From contig OY720350.1 of the NCBI GenBank assembly GCA_963082975.1, positions 14,230,910 through 14,294,909 on the forward strand: DNA of 64,000 nucleotides, read 5' to 3'. This DNA is from Labia minor (lineage: Eukaryota; Arthropoda; Insecta; Dermaptera; Spongiphoridae). The position numbers and the translations under genes were made by a program. Shown here piece by piece: positions 35,313 to 46,200 of the stretch. The notes beneath the pieces are model-generated. The model saw only the letters and a list, made by a program, of their open reading frames with translations, searched no databases and was not told the DNA's origin. How positions within the stretch are numbered: the first letter of the stretch is position 1; each line of letters begins with the position of its first letter.

Positions 35313-36600
35313 ATATATATATATATATATATATCTATTTCTATGACAACAAAAAAGTAAACAAATTACATACATACAAACACTCTCCTTTATATATATT
35401 TCTGGAAAATGGAACACCCGCAGCTCAGCTCAGGAGTTACCTAAGATTCTAATTTCTTTTTTATTTTTCATCATTTGAGGTACCCTTCACCTCAGAAAAA
35501 TTAGGTTACCTTACTCCTTGTATTTTAGGCTCTGGAGTTTTTTGCGTACGGACGGACACTGTCGTATTAAATGTATAGATTAACCACAGAGCATCCTTAC
35601 TGATATTAACTAATAAATTTCTATAAAAACAAAAGGGAGAATCCAATTTGCAGAAACCGGTCCAGGGCGGTTGATCCGGACATTTGTCCGGGGTGGCAAA
35701 TCTTAAGGGCGGCATTTTGGTCATTATTGATATAAACAGGGACGGACTAAGTCCTAGGCAACCTAGTCACTTGCCTAGGGCCCGAAAATTACGTCCGATA
35801 ATTAAATAGGCATACATACTATATGCTAACGGTGGCCAAACCGTGGCCCGCTATTCAAAGCATAATAACGGCATAAAAAAAAACTTTCAACGTTAATATG
35901 TTCATTGACATTCCAATAGGCTCCAATGAATTGAGAAAAATGATTTTTTATATCTTATGGGGAAAATTTAACTTTTTTTAATACGACGTATATGTTAATG
36001 TTTCATATATCAATAAATTCCATTTTTGATTCTAAATAAGATACCCCCTACCTCCACCCCCCTCCAAGTAATGCAGCTACAATCCCCGATGATGCCACAG
36101 CCAATGCAATCTCATTCCCGATTCGAATTTCTGAGAGTATTAAATTGATTAGGAAAGGAAGGTGTGATTGTCAGTCAGTGAACAGTGAGAAGAAACTTAA
36201 ACAAAGCCACAGCCTCACTTTGAAAAGTCCTGCCACATAGTCGAAATTAACCACACAAGATAATAAAGATTCTTCTCTTAATTCTCAATAACACCAACCC
36301 CCTTAAAAGATGGAAGATTAGTTTATAAATTTTTATATTGTACATCTTTAATTTTGCTTTATGCATTTTGAATAAATTTTTTTTTTCCGAGATTAGTTTA
36401 TAAGATTATAAAAGTGATGTGATCAATCGTTTGATAATTTATAAAAATACGTTTATATTTGTATTATTAAATTTTTCTATTTAATTTATTTAAATATATA
36501 ATTATAATTAAATGAAATGATTTATAAAATATTAAGATTCACATTATAAATTTTTAGAATAGAACTAATTTTATTTAAATAATGAATCATAAAATAAGTA
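35313..36600. other. Intergenic with fragments of hAT-type repeats
   Basis: From about 35640 to 35860 there are pieces of several short elements. CAGGGACGGACTAAGTCCTA followed by CTTGCCTAGGGCCC resembles the 20514 MITE family, and GGTGGCCAAACCGTGGCCCG resembles another hAT end. No complete element or gene can be defined. Confidence 0.5.
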
Positions 36601-36601
36601 T

Positions 36602-36675
36602 CACGTGATTTTGTGTAATCCTATGACAACTCCCGCCAAATTTCTCAATCAATAGAAATTAAAGATTCCCGCCAC
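36602..36675 (+). promoter_or_regulatory. RPA1 upstream sites: E-box and two E2F-like sites
   Basis: CACGTG (36602-36607), TCCCGCCAAA (36631-36640) and TTCCCGCCAC (36666-36675) lie 140-215 bases before the RPA1 start codon. The last two match the E2F consensus (TTTSSCGC, reverse). E2F control is typical of S-phase replication genes in animals, so this fits the function; binding itself is inferred. Confidence 0.6.
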
Positions 36676-36816
36676 TTATTAATCTCAACTGATCTCAACC
36701 AATCTCAACTTCAGATCTTTTTTTCTTCATTAAAAACACTTTATTTAACTTGTTGATCTAATAATCTTTTTAGAAAAAAGCAATTAGCTCTATTATTATA
36801 CAATACCAAATTTATC

Positions 36817-38374
36817 ATGGCACCACAATTAAGCGAAGGATCTTTATTGGTAACATCTCTTTAGAATAATAAATAACTTAATCTGAATATATTTTGTTAA
36901 ATAATTTTGTTATTTTTAGCGTATTATTAAGGGAGAAAAAATAGAAAATCCTATTTTTCAAATTTTGGTAAGTTAAACGTACTTTGTTTATCTCTTCAAT
37001 AAAATTCTTATGATAATTTATATTAGTCTTGTCATTTGAAAATACATTTGTATATATATAGATATAGATATAGATTATTCTTTAACATTTTTATTTGTCT
37101 TTTTTAATTATATCTCATTTAAACATTTTTCTCTTCCTAATTTCTAAAATTGCTCCGTTACATCACTAATATTCTTATAAACTTGGAAAAAAAACTTTTA
37201 TACTATTTTGGTCATATTCTGTTAAAATCACCCCAAAATTTAAATACACACACAAGTATAATAATATATAATAAAATTCCTAAAATTTTATTTTTTTTTT
37301 AATATACGTAATTTCAAATTATGGTAAAGGTTTACATCCGGGGCTCCGAGATAGAAATGATTGTCCCTAAGAGGGCGTAACCAACGACCACGCTTGGCTT
37401 TAGGTCAAGACAACTCAAGAGATGGCGGGGCCTTCACCATAATGTTTGCTTTGCTCAACTAGATAGCGCAAAAGATCAACTATCAAATAGATTCAAACTT
37501 TTATTTTCTTTGATTAGATAGATTATAATTAAATATTATTTATATTATTTAAAAATTATTATTTTTCTATTTATTAAGGATGTCTATTAAAAAATTGTAA
37601 TTAACCTTATCATATGTCAAATATTATAGCTAAGTTTTTTTGAATTTTTTAAAATTAAAATAAATATTAATTAAATAAAAAACCTTTGTACTGTATCTCT
37701 AAATTATATAACCTTATACTAATAATAATATCCTAAAGGATTTTTAGAAATATAATGGGGAGAGATGAGATAGAGCAGCTATTCTCAAAGGGGTCCATGA
37801 GGACCCCCTGGGGGTCTATGATCACCAAGGGGTCTATTGGGGGTATATGGATGTCTCTTTAGTAAAAAATAAATTGAAAGGGGAGATTTAAGAATAAAAC
37901 TTGGTAATTTTATGCCAAACATAAAAGAAATCGCACAAAAATTGTCAAGTCCATCCATCACACTAATAGATAGAGAATAAGAAAGATTTTTAAATCATAT
38001 TGTCCCAGTGGTCTCAAATAATTATCACTTAATTTCTCAGTAATTATAATTTGGAAAAAAAATTTTCCTAAACATTTAAGCCCTAATAAATACATTTTAA
38101 TAAAAAAAATTTAATTTAAAAAAAAAAATAAGTTGGTACTTAATGGGTTAAGGATGTCTTTTAAAAAATTGTAATTAAGATTCAGCTTTCTTTTGGTGTT
38201 TCTTTATAAATAATTAACATTAAATTTAATTATTTACGCATTAATGAGTCCTTTATTGTATAACTAGCAGACCCGGCAAAGCTTCGCTTTTGCATGTGTA
38301 TCTGTATACATATATACGTATGTGATAACTGAACACTTAATAATAATAATAATAATAATAATAATATAATATAT

Positions 38375-38412
<38 letters not shown>

Positions 38413-41400
38413 CGCCGGCACCGGTACTAGAAAATGAAAACATCATTCTTTATTGGGACAGACCGGTACTGACGGATAAAACTGTCGACTTTAACAGGCC
38501 AGATATAATACTAATAAATAAAAAAATAAAAATCGGAATAATAATTGATATTGCGGTTCCTCTAACACACAACTTAAAAAAAACTGAGTCTGAAAAACGA
38601 AATAAATACGAGGAACTCGCGTATCAATTAAAAAATATCTGGAAGTTAGAAAGGGTTACCATCCATCCTCTAGTAATATCGGTAGAAGGGATTGTCACAA
38701 ACAACATCAAAAAAACTATCAAGGAACTTGACATGCCAACCAACATAGTCAAGGTAGGGCAAAAGGCCATAATTTTGCAAACCTGCCACATCGTCCGCAA
38801 GTTCCTTGGATAATTATTATTCTTACGCGACCTGTGAGCCAGGGTGAATTCCCTCTTCACATCGTCCGAGCCTAATCCCCAAAAAAAAGACCAAAAGGGG
38901 ATAGGTGAAAATTTACCAGCATTACATGCTGAGTAAGTGCAAAAAATCGAATAATAATAATAATAATTTATTATTTATTTATTTATATAATTATATTAAT
39001 TAAATCCATATACCCCCAATAGACCCCTTGGTGATCATAGACCCCCAGGGGGTCCTCATGGACCCCTTTGAGAATAGCTGCTCTATCTCATCTCTCCCCA
39101 TTATATTTCTAAAAATCCTTTAGGATATTATTATTAGTATAAGGTTATATAATTTAGAGATACAGTACAAAGGTTTTTTATTTAATTAATATTTATTTTA
39201 ATTTTAAAAAATTCAAAAAAACTTAGCTATAATATTTGACATATGATAAGGTTAATTACAATTTTTTAATAGACATCCTTAATAAATAGAAAAATAATAA
39301 TTTTTAAATAATATAAATAATATTTAATTATAATCTATCTAATCAAAGAAAATAAAAGTTTGAATCTATTTGATACTTGATCTTTTTATATATAATTAAT
39401 CTCAAATTAAATATTTTTTAATATAAAAAAAACAAATTTCATATGTATATTTATTTATTTTTAATATTGAACGTATTTCATATGTATATTTATTTTTATA
39501 AATGTTTAGGCAAATGTTGAAATTAATATATATTTCAATTTAAATTGTATTTAATAGCGCTATCTACTGGACAAGGTGAAGATCTCGCCCTCTTTTGATC
39601 ATAAGTCATACTATAACTATCAAAACATGGCCCCCCACCCCCAATTTATATGCAAATTATATTAATTTTTCTCCCGTAAACACGAAATGAGCACCAATTA
39701 TTTCATATCAAAAATCAATCAGGATAATCTAAGGTACGCACTGGTATTTTTTTTTTTTCGATCCGTTGAGGGATTAGGTACGATGGACCATTACCAATAT
39801 CAGAATAGTTATGCTATGCTTGCAACACAATTAAATGCTAGAATAACAAGTGGCGAATTCTCCGATCATTGTATTGTTGAAGTATCTCGTTATATCACAA
39901 GTCTTGTAAAAAATTTTGGGAATACTGAAAGACGTGTTATAATCATACTCTTGATGAAATTATTACAATCCGGATCTGAAGTAGGAGGAAAAATTGGAGA
40001 ACCTGTTTTATTCTCAGAATTAGATTTAAAAGTTGAGGGAAATTCGAATCAGGCAACAACAGGAGCGTCAACCTCCTCGTCATCAACTTCAGTATCAAGT
40101 AAACGTAACTCTTTTTATTATTTTAATAATCATTTGAAAGAAATTATCAAATTTTTATAGAACCATTGCCACTACCACCCACAAGTTCTGGAAATTTAGG
40201 AAATATTATGCCAATATCTAGTCTTAATCCTTATCAGAACAGGTAAATTTTTCTATTTTTTTTTTTTTTTTTTTGCAATTCATCATTGATATTTTTTAAA
40301 AATAATATAAATTATTTCTTAAAAGATGGACTATCAAAGTTAGAGTTGGAAATAAAGGCCCAATTCGAACTTGGTCTAATGCAAAAGGTGATGGAAAATT
40401 ATTTAGTATGGATTTATTAGATGAGAGTGGTGAAATACGGATCACTGCATTCAATGAACAATGCGATCAATTTTATAATCTTATTGAAGTAAGTAAATTA
40501 TACTTATTATTATTTTATTTTTCTTTAATTTAAAAAATAAGTTATAAATGTCATTATTTTATTTAATAAATTATTTTAATTATAGATTGGGAAAGTATAT
40601 TTTATAAAAAATTGTGTTGTAAAACCTGCAAATAAACAATTTAATCATTTAAATTGTCCATTTGAATTATCGTGTACACGAGAAACAGAAATTATACCAT
40701 CACAAGAAGAAGAAGGATTACCAATGCAAATATTTTCATTTGTTTCTCTTGATAAACTTTCTAGTTTAGAAACTAACTCTTTAGTTGGTAAGTATAAATA
40801 AATATAACAAGTCAAAATTTAATTCCTTGTTTCATTGTAAATATATTTGTAACAATTTGTTTAGATGTTATTGGAATTTGTAAAGAATTTCAACCAATTC
40901 AAGTTGTTCTTACTAAAACTACCAAACGTGAACTATCTAAAAGAGATTTAATTCTGGTTGATAAATCTAATTGTGGAGTAAGTTTAAGTTTTTTAAAAAC
41001 TCGCTTATTGTGGTTTTCTTTTAATATACTAACTACTTGTGTTTCATGTTAATAATAATTATATTTAATTTATATTTTTTTTTTTTTTTTTTTTTAAGAT
41101 TACTTTAACTCTTTGGGGAAGTCAAGCTACTGAATTTAATGGTGATGATAATCCAGTCATTGTTATTAAAAATGCACGACTTAATGAATTTATGAATGCA
41201 AAAAGTTTAAGCGTGATGAATACCTCTAGCTTTTTAATCAATCCTGATATTGATGAAGCCCATCAAATAAGAGGATGGTTTGATACCATTGGCACTCATG
41301 AGAATTTCGTTAATATTTCTACTTCAGGCGAAAGTTCTAATAGTTCTAGTAAGTTGTTTATAATAAATAACGTGAATTGATTATTTATAGATTTTCCAGC

Positions 41401-43202
41401 CATTAAAATTGACAAGAACAACCCGATTTTTAAATTTCTCAAGAAATAATAAAATATTACCCAATTTTTTTATATTAAAATTAAATCCAATCCTTAAATA
41501 CATTTGATTATATACCTAATTTTTAAATCACCTAAAGAAAGTATTATAATGTTCTTATACAGTAGTTTATATTATTTATTGATTTATAGATTCTCCAACC
41601 AATTGGCTAACATTTAAAGCAGTCCGTGAGCAGCAACTTGGCCGTGGGGAAAAACCTGATTATTTTACTTCCTTGGCAACTATCTCATTAATTCGTACAG
41701 AAAATATGGTTTATCAAGCTTGTCCCACATGTAGAAAGAAGGTAATTTTTATTAAGATTGTTTTAACCCCTCAAGTGCGACCAAATCTATCGTAACGGCG
41801 GGACCCCGAGTCCTTACTCGCCGGCTTCCAGCGTTTATATAAATATGCAATTCTCTGCAATCTCACGATCAATTTTGAAAATTTTTGCACTTTTTAAAAC
41901 TACAATAATCACACTTTCTCTTTTTTCCACTTTTTTTATTGTTTTTTTCGAACACATGTTTTTTCAAAGAAGAAAACACTTTGTTTTTTCCGAGTCTTCA
42001 AAACTCAATTTCTAGCTAAGCTGATTACATTTTTTGTATACAAAGAAACATCTTCTCTTGACATCTCTTGAAAATTTCACAAATTTATATTGCCTAGTTT
42101 AGGCATGCTTTGAGTCCGGTTGCTTCAAAATTTATCACATTTATCACACAGAATTCAATTTCTAGGTAAGCTAAGCTGATTAAATTTTTGTATTCAAAGA
42201 AACATCTTCCCTTGACATCTCTGGAAAATTTCACAAACTTATGTTGAGTAGTTTATGAGATATTAATTATTTTAGGTACAAGTGCAAGAAAGTGCATTTT
42301 GCGCTCATTTAATTCCCGGCTTGAGGGGTTAATAATACATATTTATATTTATTTTAAAATCATAAAATACATTGACCATTTATTAATTTGCGGTTATCTA
42401 ACTTAATTTTGATGATACAATCTAGGTTTTGGACAATAATAACGGCACGTACCGTTGTGAAAGTTGCCAAGTAGATGACCTTTCCTCCTTTGATTATCGA
42501 ATGATTTTAAGTGTTAATCTTGGTGATCATAGTGGGAGTCATTGGGTAACATGCTTTCAAGAATCAGGTGAGAAATTAATGGGCGTTTCTTCACAAATTC
42601 TTGGAGAACTCCTTAGTACTAAAGAAACTAGCCAAGTTGATGCCAAAGCTAATGCAGCCAATTTTAAAACGTGTGTATTCCGTCTAAGAGCTAAAATGGA
42701 AAAATATAAGGTAAATTAATTTTATTATTTAATTTTTCTTATCTTCCGTAACTCAATTATTTTAAATAAATTATTATTTGATAATTTAATGAAAAATGAA
42801 GGAATTTTCTTTTTTTTATATTTTCAATAACTATTTTGGTTTTCAATTGTTAATTTTGTAAATTAATATAAAGTAGTTGAAAAAGAATCTCATCTGAATG
42901 TCCAAATTTATTGAAATAATTTCAAAATCTTAAAAACAGATTCATTTCTTTTATCATTAAAATCAAATTAATATTTTATTTCTTTTGTTTTCATTAAATA
43001 ATCATATCTGTTATAATATATATATGTGAGATAGTTATAAGTATAATTTTCAATAACTAAATATATTTTTAAAAAATTCTTTCTGTTTCAGGACGAGAAT
43101 CGACTCAGACTTAATTGTGCCGAAATGAAAGATATTATTTATCACCAATATAATAAATATTTACTTGGAGAAATTAAAAAAATATTAGCAATCAGTACTT
43201 AA
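36817..43202 (+). CDS. RPA1: Replication protein A 70 kDa subunit (RPA1)
   Basis: Large subunit of the single-strand DNA-binding RPA trimer. Exons found: 36817-36849, 36920-36967, about 39771-40098, 40161-40242, 40326-40488, 40586-40787, 40865-40977, 41099-41348, 41590-41741, 42426-42710 and 43092-43202; all are GT-AG and in frame. It starts [11 protein letters not shown] and has [10 protein letters not shown] of the N-terminal OB fold, a Thr/Ser linker, DBD-A ([20 protein letters not shown]), DBD-B, and DBD-C with a zinc ribbon CPTC...CESC and [10 protein letters not shown]. The RYRLLLSDG-type strand of OB-N, expected between exons 2 and 3, was not found. Introns 2 (2.8 kb) and 9 host transposons. 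The zinc ribbon's first pair is C-x2-C; most animals have C-x4-C. Confidence 0.92.
37321..37440. mobile_element. Candidate short MITE in RPA1 intron 2
   Basis: A GC-richer 120-base island bounded by ATGGTAAAGG and CCTTCACCAT, inverted repeats with one mismatch. No target duplication is convincing. It abuts the long inverted repeat. Confidence 0.45.
37470..37853 (+). repeat. Left arm of a 383-bp inverted repeat
   Basis: Matches 39004-39385 in inverted orientation, nearly perfectly by eye. It contains GATAGAGCAGCTATTCTCAA followed by paired GGGGTCC/GGACCCC runs, which look like one hAT-type terminus. See the findings. Confidence 0.92.
38412..38813 (+). pseudogene. LINE C-terminal endonuclease-like domain fragment
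   Basis: An open frame of about 133 codons ending in TAA. It reads [68 protein letters not shown] and CHIVRKFLG. This is the conserved RPDI-x(n)-IDIAVP...KY-DL...W tail found at the C-terminus of a common animal non-LTR retrotransposon group, probably a PD-(D/E)xK-type fold. The 3' flank ends in repeated AATAATAAT. The upstream reverse transcriptase is absent (5' truncation). It lies between the inverted-repeat arms in RPA1 intron 2. Confidence 0.78.
39004..39385 (-). repeat. Right arm of the 383-bp inverted repeat
   Basis: Inverted counterpart of 37470-37853. The two arms are separated by 1150 bases that include a LINE fragment and (AAT)n and (TA)n microsatellites. Confidence 0.92.
41767..42328. 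mobile_element. piggyBac-like MITE, 562 bp, in RPA1 intron 9
   Basis: Ends CCCCTCAAG...CTTGAGGGG are each bordered by TTAA (41763-41766 and 42329-42332), the piggyBac target-site signature, with C-rich ends. The interior is non-coding and contains a partial direct repeat (AAGCTGATTACATTTTTTGT near 42016 and a similar block near 42173, each followed by GAAACATCTTC). Confidence 0.82.
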
Positions 43203-45767
43203 AAAATTATCACACGAGATATTTATTAGGTTTTATTTATTTTTTATTTTGATTTACTTTATATTATGATTTTCATTTTTTAAATTAAAATTCATTATAT
43301 TTTTAATATTACAATTTTATATGCTTTTTCAATATATTTTATCAATTAATATTATATTAATAGATTAATAAATATTTGTATTTCTTTCATATTCATTTAA
43401 TGCACTAACAGTGATATTTCCTTTAAATATTACGTGAGTATAATTTATAATTTATAAAAATCTATTAAAAATTTACTTTTATTATATTTTTTTTTATTTA
43501 TATGAATTAATTATATAATTATTAATATTTTTAATGCTATTTCATTGATTTAAGAAGGATGAAATCACCATCGAAATAGCATAACGAGGATTTGCATGAT
43601 CTCTATGCATCTCCAAACTTAGGATCATATGTTATATAAAGGAGGGATTTCTAGACTTGATAGGTTCGTTCACGTACAACACCTGGATCAAGCTTTTCGG
43701 CTTTTCTAATTTTTTTTTTTTTTTTTTATTAAACTTAAAAAATGTAGACATTATAAACATTTTTTTAAAAATAACTAAATTATAACTAAACTCTTAAGCC
43801 CTTGTGGATTAGCATACTATTTTTTTATATCTAATCTATATAATACAATCTTTTTATATTTTATTAAAAATAGTTAATAGTTAAGGGAATTTTTATTAAA
43901 AGACCACATTATTTGTATAAAATTATTTATTAAATTAAAATAATTGTACAACGTTTCAACTGCTTATTCTGCAGTCGTTTTCAAGTAACCGTACGCTTGC
44001 TTCGATTCAAGCGGACTCATAGTTAATAGATATAACTAATATATATAACTATATATAACTAAGATATAGTTAATAGATATAAATATGCATCTATCTATCA
44101 TCTATCTATCTGCCATCGACAAGGGTTCAAAGGATTTTAATGAAATTCACATATGCATTTTTGCGAGAATTTCATAAAAAAATGAGGAACATGGGCGTAC
44201 AACTAGCCTCACAACAAAACAAATTAGATCTTTTTGGAAAGAACGAATGGAAATTAATATTGAAGGACATAGCATCATGAATTACAGATCGATTCTGTAT
44301 ATTGGGTCCACTTTGATAAAAACTCTAGAATGAAAAACCACAAAACTAAAACAAAAGAAAAGTCCAATAAGGTCTTAATGAATTTAACCAGAATTGATAT
44401 TTTCATTGGTTGTTCTGGATCATGTAAACATAGATAATTAATGTAACCGATACTTTTCGTGAAAAGTAGAAAAGGGCGGCCATACTTAAGCATGGTAAAG
44501 GCAATTTGAATCTTACTAAGAAATATTTAATTACTATGAATGGTAGTCCTAGGATGTGAACGGAAGATGTTAAAGATCTTTTTAAGATAGGAAAGGTAAA
44601 TCAAGCAGGTGCAAGCATTGCGCGACTTTAGAAACACCAGAGACCTGCAATATTTGAAAGCAACAAATGGGATTATATTAGGAAAACTGCTTATTTGAAG
44701 TGTCAAAATAACATATTATATATGATATTGTAAAACGAAAATAACTAACGAGTTGATTGAGATTAAGAAATTTGATACATAAATTAAATAAAGAAATAAA
44801 TTTAAAATGAAAATGAAATGACAGACAACTCTAAAGAAAAATGCTGAAAGGCGATTTCCCGAGAGTTGTTTTTAAATCGGCACATAATGTGACCAGAAGT
44901 CTCACAATACTTAATGTGTCTATAAAAGATTTTAAACCTAAAAGTGTTTAATTTTTAAGAAAAATCTATTTGGTTTTGTTGTTTATTTTTTAATTTTTTT
45001 CAAACTGACTTTAAAAAATAAAATATACTATACATATACGATATTTAAATATTCTTTATTCATTTATTTAAATAATAAATAAAATATTATGATTATTCCT
45101 AATTTCAACTAAATATTATTTTGAATTAAATTTGTTGATTCTCATAATATAATATTAAAACGTCTGTTTAATCTAAAACTTAATTTTTTTTTGTCTAATT
45201 TTATTTCGGTAGATTTCTTCAATGATAGATTAAATAAATTGGTTAAAGAAATTCTTGTTTGAATCACCAAATGAATCCTTATTGATGTTCTCAGGATATT
45301 AAAAGAAACATTTTTGACTCCTAACCCAGTCCAAAATATTTATACATCCAAATTCGAAATGACAGCAAAATTTCAAAATTAGAATAGAAAACTTTTTAAG
45401 AATTTGAAATAGATTATAATTAAAGATATACGAATAGGGTATAATTTAATAGACTTGCCATTATTTTCAATGTTTACTTAGTTTTCCTACAAAATTGAGA
45501 ATTAAATGAATAAAATTTTTTATTGATTAAGTATTTTAATTTATTAAATATATAAAATATAAACACAAATATTTTTTTCTTTTTCGATTTCGCTTTAGTA
45601 ATACGAGTATAAATAAAAATAAATATAAATTAACTACAATTTATCTATAACACCTTTTTACAATTTGTCTATTTTAATTTTTATTTAATCTATAAGCCAT
45701 TATCCGTAAAATAATTGAATAATTAAAATAAAAACGAAAATAAAGATAATGCAATTTAGTCATATTA
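43203..45767. other. Gene-poor stretch between RPA1 and the N6AMT1-like exon
   Basis: AT-rich. At about 43556-43615 a piece resembling AAGATGAGGTCACC...GAGGAATTGCATGACCTC from the 28350 LINE fragment is recognisable, so a small decayed copy is present. Near 43870-44000, AACGTTTCAACTGCTTATTC resembles the interior of the MITE at 53737. Otherwise nothing definable. Confidence 0.5.
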
Positions 45768-45793
45768 ATAACTTTTTTTTTTATTTTGAAAAG

Positions 45794-46200
45794 GACATTT
45801 CTTGGATCAAAACGGTTGAACCTTCTCTGTGTTTAGAAATTGGATGTGGTTCAGGAGCAGTAATTACCGCCTCTAACAAGGTCCTTGGTTCTCGAGCTCA
45901 CTGTGTCGCATCTGCTATCAATCCTTATGCTTGTGATGCAACTAAACGAATATCTCAAATTAATATTGCTTCTGTCGCACTTATAAATATGGATTTGGTT
46001 TCTGTCTTACAAGAGCGGAATCAATTTGATGTGATTATTTTCAATCCTCCCTATCATCCTACGGAGAGCTCTGAAATTACTGCTCAGGACTCATCCTTCA
46101 TTTCATCACATCTATACAAGACATGGGCAGGAGGAAAAATGACATTAGTTTTAGATAGGAAAGTTCGTGGTGAACATCTCCATATTTTACAATTTAATAG
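45794..46200 (+). pseudogene. N6AMT1/HEMK2-like methyltransferase, single exon fragment
   Basis: A class I SAM-dependent methyltransferase piece. SAM-binding motif I is LEIGCGSGAV, motif IV is VIIFNPPYHPT and a C-terminal block reads KTWAGGK. NPPY enzymes of this type methylate the Gln of eRF1 (with TRMT112), and 6mA activity has been proposed. Upstream an AG precedes GACATTTCTTGG, and GTAAAAG follows the last in-frame codons, so it could be one internal exon of about 407 bases. I cannot find the N-terminal YEPAEDTF-type exon or the C-terminal exon in the flanks, and the sequence after WAGGK is unlike the family. It is therefore a partial gene or decayed copy. Confidence 0.6.

Noticed and set aside
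38260-38300. AGCAGACCCGGCAAAGCTTC block as a possible separate element end
   Set aside because: It resembles a commonly dispersed arthropod repeat end, but without a second terminus or duplication I cannot define an element.
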